Origin: an uncultured Chloroflexota bacterium | GTDB taxonomy: Bacteria > Chloroflexota > Dehalococcoidia > SAR202 > UBA11138 | Reading direction: 5' to 3' | Length of the DNA stretch: 6,570 nucleotides | Assembly: GCA_913046025.1 (NCBI GenBank) | Contig: CAJWRP010000128.1 | Span: 1-6,570 of the forward strand | Shown here: one piece after another, positions 1 through 5,360 of the stretch | How the letters are laid out: every line of letters starts with the position of its first letter | Position numbering within the stretch: the first letter of the stretch is position 1 | Notes under the pieces: model-generated | Databases searched by the model: none | What the model was told of the DNA's origin: nothing | The model's input: only the letters and a program-made list of their open reading frames with translations | Made by a program: the position numbers and the translations under genes

Positions 1-70
1 AGCGGGTGTCCCAAGGAGGAGGGGACCCCAAGGTAGGCCCCAAGGAGGCGGACTCAGCGGCCCAAGAAGG
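1..70. repeat. Irregular CCAAGG-rich repeat patch
   Basis: Four near-copies of a CCCAAGGAGG-like word occur at about 10-19, 26-37, 38-48 and 61-70. The spacing is uneven (17, 12 and 22 bases between the CAAG cores). They lie just downstream of, and partly inside, the end of the minus-strand lipoprotein-like ORF. A run of four GGA codons on the minus strand follows immediately (about 77-88). The patch may be a degenerate repeat in the lost C-terminal part of that ORF, or a slippage-prone sequence. The window edge prevents seeing how far it extends. Confidence 0.4.
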
Positions 71-158
71 CATCTCCTCCTCCTCCGCAGGCAACTGCCA
101 TCGCTACCAGAGCTGCGATGGTCAGCGTCAGCAACCGATTTCTTGACCTGTTTTTCAT
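54..158 (-). CDS. Short lipoprotein-like ORF (possibly truncated)
   Basis: The 34-residue product starts MKNRSRNR, a basic n-region. A hydrophobic core follows at residues 9-22, then the lipobox-like AVAC at 21-24 and four glycines. This is the layout of a type II (lipoprotein) signal peptide, which would be lipidated on Cys24 and anchored on the outer face of the cytoplasmic membrane. Only about ten residues follow the cysteine before the stop, so no functional domain is present. Either this is a tiny lipoprotein or the mature part was lost by frameshift; the other minus-strand frames stay open to the window edge. An in-frame start exists upstream (272), but starting at 158 puts the signal peptide at the N-terminus. 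No strong ribosome binding site is visible. Confidence 0.35.
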   Translation of the reverse strand: MKNRSRNRLLTLTIAALVAMAVACGGGGDAFLGR

Positions 159-531
159 CTTGGTTTGCGGTCTCAACAGGATTTCACCTATTGTCATGCT
201 GGTTCGTATTTCTCTTACCGAGTATTTTCGAATTTTCGGGTCTACTAATAGCTTACGACAAGGCTGTAGCATTCGCTATCTTCATTAGGCATTGTTAGGC
301 GGCAACCTCATGGTATGCGTGCAACTTGCCTTTGCCATACCTCCACCCATGGCCCTGTACTGCCCATGTAGTCACAGGGGTGGACGACGTAATTGAGCGT
401 TCACTACAGATGGTTTCACTTCAGACTTCCATGGTTAGTATATGGGCAAAACCTTCACTTAAAGAAAACTATTGATGGTTCAAATTAAGGTGAGTAACAT
501 AGCCTAATCATTAAGTAATTAAGGTTTCTAT
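159..531. other. Region without a recognisable gene
   Basis: No ORF here looks coding on either strand; the longest from start codons are under 30 codons apart from an N-terminal extension of the lipoprotein ORF. The stretch from about 420 to 535 is clearly richer in A and T than its surroundings. A loose inverted repeat GGTATG...CATACC (313-318 and 337-342) and the duplicated word TTAGGC (285-290 and 295-300) are present, but I cannot give them a function. Confidence 0.5.
472..500 (+). promoter_or_regulatory. Possible promoter before the small hypothetical gene
   Basis: TTGATG (472-477) and TAACAT (495-500) are separated by 17 bases, and each matches four of six consensus positions. They sit in an AT-rich stretch about 30 bases before the first plus-strand start codon with an acceptable ribosome binding site (AAGG at 521-524, ATG at 532). 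The match is modest and could be chance. Confidence 0.25.
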
Positions 532-601
532 ATGGTATGTGGACAAAAGCGACCACGAGACATACGTAAGCAATTCTGGCAACAAACAAAGGGCAGGTGA
601 T

Positions 602-837
602 ATGCAAACCGTCAGAGTCGCAATCGATGTAAATCTACGCGACATACCAACCCTAGCCTGCGCGCAGAGCGCCGACATCAAGGATAAAACGGCTACGCGT
701 CGGCTATCTCAGAGGCGCTAGGCAACGTATTGGACGTGCAGAAGTTTTTGCACTGCCCTGAACGCATTGACGAGCTTCGACGGGTGCTATGGGAAAAGGA
801 CCAGAGAGCGGACGTCAGTATCCGCGTTCTAGATTAG
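602..837 (+). pseudogene. Small hypothetical gene with a probable frameshift
   Basis: I do not recognise this protein. The first part, from ATG 602 (AAAGGG about 8 bases upstream), reads MQTVRVAIDVNLRDIP and stays open until the A-run at 686-689. The same frame then becomes Arg-rich and stops at 719-721. The frame one base back gives a protein-like continuation from 688 to a TAG at 835-837: GYASAISEALGNVLDVQ, then FLHCPERIDELRRVLWE. Joined there, the product would be about 78 residues, mostly helical in look. One missing A in the run would restore it. A 22-codon ORF (532-600) ends one base before ATG 602 and could be translationally coupled. The stop overlaps the end of the convergent CoA-binding gene by four bases, which supports a real gene ending here. 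It could also be a sequence error or chance. Confidence 0.35.
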
Positions 838-1235
838 TCGCTACCGGACCGGCGGCGATGTTCAACCATCGTTCATAAATCCATGACGACCGGAATATCG
901 GCCGCTTCTGCCCTGGCCTTCGCTGGAAGGTTTACGATGCCTTCTTGCATCCAGATGTACTTGGCCCCTACCTCAATGGCCTCTTCCACTATCGGCATTA
1001 CCAGTTCCGACCTGCGAAAAATGTCGACCATATCAACGGGCACTGGCACGGACTTCAAGTCGGGATAGCTCTTCTCACCAAGCACCTCAGAAATCATTGG
1101 ATTTACAGGAATGATTCTGTAACCCTGCTCCTGCATGTATTTCGACACATAGTGGCTTGGTCTGCTGCTATCAGGAGAGAGACCGATTACCGCTATGGTG
1201 CGGCTGTTGGTAAGAGATTCAGATACTGCATCCAT
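834..1235 (-). CDS. CoA-binding domain protein (YccU/COG1832 type) with in-frame TGA at residue 121
   Basis: This is a single Rossmann-fold CoA-binding domain, cytosolic, of unsettled physiological role. Residues 14-21 (IAVIGLSP), RPSHYV at 25-30, GYRIIPVNP at 38-46, the VDIFRR motif at 70-75 and IWMQEGI at 94-100 match the family throughout. The first stop, a TGA at 875-873, comes after 120 residues (VVMDL). Reading on in frame gives TMVEHRRRSGSD and a TAA at 836-834, 133 positions in all. The family normally ends in a motif like MDRCxxxEHRR, so the TGA sits exactly at the cysteine position and the tail is still family-like. Causes could be a TGC-to-TGA mutation, a sequence error, or recoding. 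Without readthrough the product is 873-1235. The start has an AAGGAAG (1252-1246) somewhat far upstream. It lies 74 bases after the HesB-like gene and is probably co-transcribed with it. Confidence 0.85.
856..871 (-). other. Hairpin just downstream of the in-frame TGA
   Basis: CGATG and CATCG form a perfect five-base-pair stem around a six-base loop (GTTGAA on the minus strand), starting two bases after the TGA of the CoA-binding gene. It is shorter and closer to the TGA than a typical bacterial SECIS, so it is weak evidence for recoding. A second imperfect GC-rich stem (839-857, ACC/CGG type) follows and may mark the boundary between the convergent genes; it has no T-run. Confidence 0.3.
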
Positions 1236-1309
1236 GTTGTTCAGGCTTCCTTAGCTACTTACTGTCAGGTCTTTTATTGATACATCCCTTACATCCGGGC
1301 CGCTCGACT

Positions 1310-1591
1310 CTAATAAACGTCCAGGGTGAACCTCGCCCCTTCAGGTGTGTCCTTGAAGTCCAGCACAGAGTCGGACATCTGCTCAGACAGCGAAGGAGCC
1401 ATCACCAGCGCGGTGCGACCGTCCCTTTCGAAAATCTCGTCTTCGTCATCGGAGTCCGAGATCGATATACCCCAGTCGCCTTCCCCTATCCAAACGGGAG
1501 GCGTCGCCAGGCGCAGGAACTTACCCGAAGTCAGATTCCTTGCTTCGGCGATACGAATTAGCTCATCTAAGGCACTGTCAGTGACTGTCAC
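1310..1591 (-). CDS. HesB/IscA-fold protein lacking all cysteines
   Basis: The 93-residue product matches the length and pattern of the Fe-S biosynthesis (HesB/IscA) domain: MTVTDSALDELIRIAEAR at the start, a central strand region (FLRLATPPVWIG), then FERDGRTALVMAPSL and VLDFKDTPEGARFTLDV, equivalent to the family's dG.kvlvdp.sl....iDy....g..F. Family members bind iron or Fe-S clusters through three conserved cysteines; this protein has none, so a classical cluster-carrier role is unlikely. An acidic run lies at residues 45-52 (SDSDDEDE). The start is GTG at 1591, chosen because GGAG (1602-1599) sits 7 bases upstream and the domain begins at once. It is followed on the same strand by the CoA-binding gene, probably one operon. 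The family call rests on pattern similarity rather than catalytic residues, so it is moderate. Confidence 0.6.
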   Translation of the reverse strand: MTVTDSALDELIRIAEARNLTSGKFLRLATPPVWIGEGDWGISISDSDDEDEIFERDGRTALVMAPSLSEQMSDSVLDFKDTPEGARFTLDVY

Positions 1592-1698
1592 TTGTCTTCT
1601 CCACTTGAAGCCGATTGACTATGCATACAGCAGCGCATTAGGAAGGCGCTACGATTTAATCTGTGATAATTGCCAGCTCTTCAGGGTATCTTCAGAGG

Positions 1699-1815
1699 CT
1701 ATCCCCATGCCTCAACAATCACCACATAGTTATCGTAGTCAGCGTGTGATGAAAAGTCCAATTTCAACGACTTTCCTGCCAGATAGTATTCCGGCAAATC
1801 CAGACCAGCATCACG
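1699..1815 (-). other. Short coding-like stretch in the gap before the SDR gene
   Basis: Between the HesB-like start and the SDR start, one minus-strand frame is open for 38 codons and reads like real protein: RDAGLDLPEYYLAGK, then SLKLDFSSHADYDNYVVIV and EAWG before a TAG. A TAG at 1818-1816 precedes it; upstream of that the same frame reads FVKQYMLIS. The only in-frame start candidates are TTG codons (for example at 1797), without a clear ribosome binding site. It may be the remnant of a small gene, a tiny gene, or chance. I do not recognise a family. Confidence 0.25.
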
Positions 1816-1852
1816 CTAAGAAATTAGCATATACTGCTTAACAAACTGATCT

Positions 1853-1857
1853 GGAGG
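1853..1857 (+). promoter_or_regulatory. Ribosome binding site of the SDR gene
   Basis: GGAGG lies 11 bases before the ATG at 1869. It is the strongest Shine-Dalgarno match near this gene and fixes the start. A TATACT (1830-1835) upstream could be a -10 element, but no good -35 lies at the right distance. Confidence 0.65.
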
Positions 1858-1868
1858 GGTACAGCTCT

Positions 1869-2609
1869 ATGGGAGAATTTGAGGGCAAGACGGCTGTTAT
1901 CACCGGTGCCAGCCGAGGCATTGGCCGTGGAATTGCAACACACCTCGGCAGCCTAGGGGCAAACATAGTTGCAACCGCCCGCAACAACGCCGCACTCGAC
2001 AGCCTTGTGGCAGAACTTGGCAATGCCGGGACTCGGGCTTTGGCCATCACCGCAGACCTTTCCAGCGAAGAGGACATTCAGAGTATTGCATCTGGGGCAT
2101 TAGCAGAGTTTGGAAGAGTCGACATCCTGGTGAACAACGGCGCCATCATTCATCCCCGACTCCATCTGGTGGATTTCGACGTCGCTTTATGGAAAGAGGT
2201 CATTGCCGTCAACCTCGTGGCGGCGGCGATTCTAACCAGAGCTGTGCTGCCCAGCATGATCGAGAACCGGTACGGGAAGGTCATCAACATCTCCAGCATA
2301 GGGGGCCGCAAAGGAGCCAAGGGACGTAGTGCATACCGGGCGGCCAAGGCAGGGCTCATAAGCCTCACTGAGAGCGTTGCAGCGGAGGTCAAGCCTTTCG
2401 GGATTGATGTCAACTGCATTTGCCCAGGGGGAGTCGACACAGAGGGCCTGCGAGAGGCTTTTGGGGAGAACATAGCGACGGAGGAGCGCGACCTCATGGA
2501 TGTTTCGGAGATCGCCCACGTGGCGGCATTCCTGGCATCCAGCAGCAGCTCAGCCATTACTGGCACCGCAATAGATGCCTTTGGGGGTGGCAACCCGCTT
2601 TTCCGATAG
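1869..2609 (+). CDS. Short-chain dehydrogenase/reductase (classical SDR)
   Basis: This is a complete 246-residue cytosolic NAD(P)-dependent oxidoreductase. The cofactor motif TGASRGIG is at residues 12-19, Asp63 follows the adenine-pocket strand (ADLS), and the active site has Asn115, Ser143, Tyr156 and Lys160 (YRAAK), all with the normal spacing. PG at 186-187 and a C-terminal GTAIDAFGGG complete the classical pattern. Arg38 after the second strand suggests NADP(H), by analogy with other SDRs. The usual NNAG motif is written NNGA (89-92), a minor swap. The fold resembles FabG/3-oxoacyl-ACP reductase-like and sugar or alcohol dehydrogenases; the substrate cannot be read from sequence. The gene has its own ribosome binding site and is followed by a broken MFS carrier on the same strand 217 bases on, possibly once a transport/catabolism pair. 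Confidence 0.93.
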   Translation: MGEFEGKTAVITGASRGIGRGIATHLGSLGANIVATARNNAALDSLVAELGNAGTRALAITADLSSEEDIQSIASGALAEFGRVDILVNNGAIIHPRLHLVDFDVALWKEVIAVNLVAAAILTRAVLPSMIENRYGKVINISSIGGRKGAKGRSAYRAAKAGLISLTESVAAEVKPFGIDVNCICPGGVDTEGLREAFGENIATEERDLMDVSEIAHVAAFLASSSSSAITGTAIDAFGGGNPLFR

Positions 2610-2826
2610 CGAACCTGAATCCCGGCATTCGGCTTGTTCTACAGAATTGGCAGATTGCTATCTCCCGTCACTACGCCATTGGCAACCCTACTTACAACAC
2701 AACCTCGGGCGAGATAACAGGCGCTTGGCGATGGCAATTCCTCACGATCCTGTCACGTAGGTGAGCCAAGAGCTCTGTTAACCTCCTATTATCTTCATTC
2801 ATCGCTTAACAGACAGGTCGCATAAT

Positions 2827-3904
2827 TTGCTTGGAGTTTCTGTATCTACGTGGAAGCGCAGGCTCTTCTACGGCTGGGTGATCGTTGGCGTCGGCTTCAT
2901 CTGCCAGATGGTCACCGGTATAAACTTCCAAGGCTTTTCGACCTACCTTCCTCTCCTCGAAAGCGAGTTCGGCTGGGGCAAGGCCCTTCTTGCGGCACCT
3001 CTCTCTCTAACGCAAGTCGAAATGGCGATATTGGGGCCCTTCATCGGCTATCTAGTCGACCAAGTGGGTCCGAGAGCGATGTTCACTTTCGGTATTGCCA
3101 TCTTTGGCCTGGGCCTGGTGCTGTTCGGGTCTGTTTATGAAATCTGGTCGTTTCTTGCCGCGTTCACTATCATGGCGCTGGGGGCGAGCTTTAGTTTGCT
3201 TCTTGTAGTCTCAACCGCCATCAACAACTGGTTCCATCGCACTCGCACGCTGGGGATTGGAATTGCGACCACCGATTTGGGGATTAGTGGCGTCTTTGCC
3301 ATTCCCCTAATTGTTGTCACGCAGGGCGCCTTCGGTTGGCGTCTGGCGGCAATGCTATCAGGTGTCGCTGTCTGGGCAACAGGGATACCGGCGGGCCTTA
3401 TGATGCGCGACCGTCCGGAGAAATACGGGCTGCTGCCAGATGGCAATCCCCATCCGCAGTTTCATGGCCAGGCCTCGGTTGATACGACCTCTGAATATTC
3501 CCAGAACAGCACGGATATGACCGTAGGAGAGGCGTTGAGTACTTCGTCCTTCTAATTCATCAGTCTGGGCGGCGCATTAGGTATGTTCGCCATGTCATCG
3601 ATCACGGTGCACCAGTTCTTGCAAATAGAGCAGGAGGTCGGCCTGTCCAGAGGATCCGCTGCGCTGGTCATAATGATCATGAGTGCATTCAACATTGGCG
3701 GGCGTCTGTTTGGAGGCTTCCTTGGAGACCGGGCACCCAAGAGACTCCTGCTTGGATCTGCTCTTCTGGGGACTGGTATTGCCATACTAATTCTGGCATC
3801 GGCCACGAACCTAAACCAGGCTATAGTGTTTGGTGCCATCTACGGTACGTCATGGGGGATTTGTACGCCCATCGGCAACGCCTACGGCAAGCGTTGGAGA
3901 AGAT
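2827..3904 (+). pseudogene. MFS transporter pseudogene (in-frame TAA, C-terminus lost at tRNA-Ile)
   Basis: The reading frame encodes a major facilitator of the monocarboxylate/OFA-like type. It starts at a probable TTG (2827), then FYGWVIVG begins helix 1, the loop motif A copy GYLVDQVGPRAM follows helix 2, and six helices are complete by about residue 195. A TAA at 3553-3555 interrupts the frame just before helix 7. The same frame then continues with FISLGGALGMFAMSS (helix 7), the second motif A copy GGFLGDRAPKR, and helices up to about 10. Family similarity stops near GNAYGKR (3892-3894), about ten bases before the CCA end of the minus-strand tRNA-Ile, so helices 11-12 are missing. Two independent lesions make a working 12-helix carrier unlikely. 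The ATG at 3583 would start inside helix 7, so independent expression of the second half is also doubtful. Confidence 0.85.
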
Positions 3905-3981
3905 TGGTGGGGCATCGTGGACTCGAACCACGGACCTCAGTCTTATCAGGACTGCGCTCTAACCAGCTGAGCTAATGCCCC
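3905..3981 (-). tRNA. tRNA-Ile (anticodon GAT)
   Basis: A full cloverleaf can be drawn on the minus strand: acceptor GGGGCAT/ATGCCCC, D-stem GCTC/GAGC, anticodon stem CAGTC/GACTG with loop CTGATAA (anticodon GAT at 3947-3945), a five-base variable loop, T-stem CGTGG/CCACG with loop TTCGAGT, discriminator A, and an encoded CCA at 3907-3905. The body is 74 bases, 77 with CCA. It lies 85 bases downstream of the cupin gene on the same strand; no obvious promoter of its own is seen. Its 3' end abuts the truncated end of the opposing MFS pseudogene. Confidence 0.97.
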
Positions 3982-4066
3982 CTGTAGTTGCAGGGTTTTT
4001 CTGCGACAATGAGCATTCGGCGAGAAGGCTCAACAAGGAGTCGCCTAATGACGGCTGATGCAAGAG

Positions 4067-4483
4067 TTATTCTATCGCTGTACCCGTCTTAGGGTCGAAT
4101 TCCACCACGATCTCAACCGGCGTGTTGCGCGCTACAATCAGCACCAATGGCTCGGTCAGGCTATCGTTCACCGGCTGATGCACCGAGTCTTGAGGAACGT
4201 ATATGAAGTCGCCCTCGTTGAGGTCCAGCGACTCTTCCAAATGCATTCCAGTAAGGAATCTCCCCTTGCCCTTAACAATGTAAATCGCTGACTCACAATT
4301 AGTATGGTAGTGAGGGCTGGATGCACATGCTGGCGGGATAGTAGCGATTGCCAGGTGAATGCCCTCTGTGCCAGCGAGGGACTTGGACACACCTGCCAAG
4401 CGAGTCATGGCACCGGATGCCACCTCCACTTCCAATTCATCGCTACGAATAACTTTACACTTGGCATCTAGTTGCTTGCCCAT
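4067..4483 (-). CDS. Small single-domain cupin protein
   Basis: This 138-residue protein has one conserved cupin barrel. Motif 1 holds the metal ligands His58, His60 and Glu64 (PHYHTNCES, then IYIVKGKGRF), and motif 2 has His102 in GDFIYVPQDSVHQP. The full 3-His/1-Glu set implies a bound divalent metal. Members act as isomerases, dioxygenases, sugar-binding or regulatory modules; the specific reaction cannot be told from sequence. It is cytosolic, with no signal peptide. The ATG at 4483 fits the usual N-terminus, but there is no Shine-Dalgarno; instead a TATACT lies seven bases upstream, so the mRNA may be leaderless. It is divergent from the thioesterase, with candidate operator repeats in between. 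Confidence 0.88.
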   Translation of the reverse strand: MGKQLDAKCKVIRSDELEVEVASGAMTRLAGVSKSLAGTEGIHLAIATIPPACASSPHYHTNCESAIYIVKGKGRFLTGMHLEESLDLNEGDFIYVPQDSVHQPVNDSLTEPLVLIVARNTPVEIVVEFDPKTGTAIE

Positions 4484-4490
4484 GGGCGAA

Positions 4491-4519
4491 AGTATATCAT
4501 CCAGCCAATCTATTGGAAA
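4491..4519 (-). promoter_or_regulatory. Candidate promoter of the cupin gene, possibly leaderless
   Basis: On the minus strand TATACT (4496-4491) matches five of six -10 positions and ends seven bases before the cupin ATG, so transcription would start at or next to the start codon. A weak -35-like TTTCCA lies 17 bases upstream. The lack of a Shine-Dalgarno before this ATG is consistent with a leaderless message. Confidence 0.35.
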
Positions 4520-4525
4520 GCCAAT
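4503..4525. promoter_or_regulatory. Candidate operator between cupin and thioesterase genes
   Basis: CCAATCTATTGG (4505-4516) is a perfect palindrome of five-base arms with a two-base spacer. AGCCAAT is also repeated directly at 4503-4509 and 4519-4525, 16 bases apart. The elements lie in the 69-base divergent gap, over the spacer and -35 region of the candidate cupin promoter. This is the expected place for a repressor or activator site, but the match is short and no regulator is identified. Confidence 0.35.
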
Positions 4526-4552
4526 ATCTACCGCGTAGGTTGCCTCAACACC

Positions 4553-5008
4553 TTGCCAAAATCAGACTTTCGATTCCACTACACCTTGCGAGTCCGCTGG
4601 GGCGAATGCGATGCCCAGGGCATCGTTTTCAACGCCCAATACCTGAACTACGTCGAGGTTGTGCAAGCGGAATACTATCGCAATTTAGGTGTTCTGCTTT
4701 ACGACGAAGATTCTCGCAACGTTTTTGACGTGGCGACGGTAAATGTGTCACTCAATTACCTGGCGCCCGCAATGGTTGACAACTTGCTTGATATTTATAT
4801 GAGGGTTACCGGTATAGGCAACAGCAGCATTAAGGTCGCTGTAGAAATACACCGCCAGACTGCCGAGGCGTTGATTACCACCGGGGAAATCATCTACGTA
4901 GCGTACGACTCCCAACACAAGAAGTCTCGTCATGTCCCAGAAGACATACGGGAGAAAATTGCCATCTTCGAGGGGTTAGATTCGAGTTCTGAATCTAGTC
5001 CTCTATAA
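4553..5008 (+). CDS. Acyl-CoA thioesterase, 4-hydroxybenzoyl-CoA thioesterase (YbgC-like hotdog) family
   Basis: This is a cytosolic hotdog-fold enzyme that hydrolyses acyl-CoA thioesters. The N-terminal pattern FRFHYTLRVRWGECDAQGIV followed by FNAQYLNYVEVVQAEYY is the family signature; the Asp in CDAQG (residue 20 from this start) is the expected catalytic residue. The rest (VATVNVSLNYLAPA, then IYMRVTGIGNSSIKVAVEI) follows the central strands. The start is uncertain: no ATG lies at the front. TTG 4553 gives 151 residues, usual for the family, while TTG 4472 would give 178 and overlap the divergent cupin start. The substrate is unknown; the family covers aromatic and short- to medium-chain acyl-CoAs. 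The last 14 bases overlap the end of the convergent small membrane protein gene. Confidence 0.87.
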   Translation: MPKSDFRFHYTLRVRWGECDAQGIVFNAQYLNYVEVVQAEYYRNLGVLLYDEDSRNVFDVATVNVSLNYLAPAMVDNLLDIYMRVTGIGNSSIKVAVEIHRQTAEALITTGEIIYVAYDSQHKKSRHVPEDIREKIAIFEGLDSSSESSPL

Positions 5009-5261
5009 CCAGTACTGTCATCTCCCGATCCGACATGGCAACAGATGACTCCGACACCTCAAAGGGAGAATGCTCATCGGCGCGCCATATGACCACCGCA
5101 GCAGTGGTCAGCGCGATAGTCAGCAAAATGAGCATGCTAAGTATCATTTCATCAGCAAACGCCATCGAGGATACCTGAAGTATCATTGTGAGAACGATGA
5201 CCTTGACTACTAGCTTGACCGGTAGGTGCCTCCACACAAAACGCGTCTGGTTGGCACCCAT
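4995..5261 (-). CDS. Small membrane protein, two predicted helices, unknown function
   Basis: I do not recognise a family. Starting at ATG 5261 (MGANQTRF) the product is 88 residues; starts at 5285 (ATG) or 5288 (TTG) would add 8-9 residues, and none has a convincing ribosome binding site. A basic N-terminus (RFVWRHLPVK) is followed by a hydrophobic stretch (LVVKVIVLTMILQVSSMAFA), then DE, then a second stretch (MILSMLILLTIALTTAAVVIW). A polar, acidic tail of about 30 residues ends in LVIED. The AFA-DE boundary could resemble a signal peptidase site, but the second helix makes a membrane hairpin more likely. It lies 99 bases after the Lin0512 gene on the same strand, so the two may be co-transcribed. 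Confidence 0.6.
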   Translation of the reverse strand: MGANQTRFVWRHLPVKLVVKVIVLTMILQVSSMAFADEMILSMLILLTIALTTAAVVIWRADEHSPFEVSESSVAMSDREMTVLVIED

Positions 5262-5360
5262 TTTACCCACGGTACAGGCATGCATCAAATAGGCATTGCC
5301 TTATAGATTCATAACCGGAGCCTAACCATCCCTAGCATACCTTCTTAAGCTTGGTGGAAT

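Noticed and set aside
284..300. GTTAGGC next to TTAGGC, resembling an integron attC core
   Set aside because: No matching RYYYAAC partner with internal L-boxes lies at the 60-130 base distance needed, and there is no cassette or integrase nearby.
945..1280. Plus-strand ORF of 111 codons opposite the CoA-binding gene
   Set aside because: The opposite strand encodes a recognised family over the same bases; the plus product shows no domain.
1326..1841. A 171-codon plus-strand ORF
   Set aside because: Half of it is antisense to the HesB-like gene, with a Ser-rich low-complexity composition that mirrors the acidic codons opposite, and it has no good ribosome binding site or recognisable domain.
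2150..2593. Long minus-strand ORFs opposite the SDR gene
   Set aside because: They are shadows of a well-supported SDR; composition is Ala/Arg/Ser/Pro-rich with no motif.
834..3555. Genetic-code reassignment as the explanation for in-frame stops
   Set aside because: The two interruptions use different codons (TGA and TAA), and both, like TAG, also serve as ordinary stops at gene ends in the window.
3895..3975. Plus-strand continuation of the MFS frame through the tRNA (ending GHRGLEPRTSVLSGLRSNQLS)
   Set aside because: This is the tRNA-Ile read backwards; GLEPRT-like tails are a familiar artefact of translating the complement of a tRNA T-arm.
3986..4006. Stem GTTGCAG/CTGCGAC with a T-rich loop between tRNA-Ile and cupin
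   Set aside because: It has no downstream T-run on the minus strand and lies right before the tRNA 5' end, so neither a terminator nor a processing signal can be claimed.
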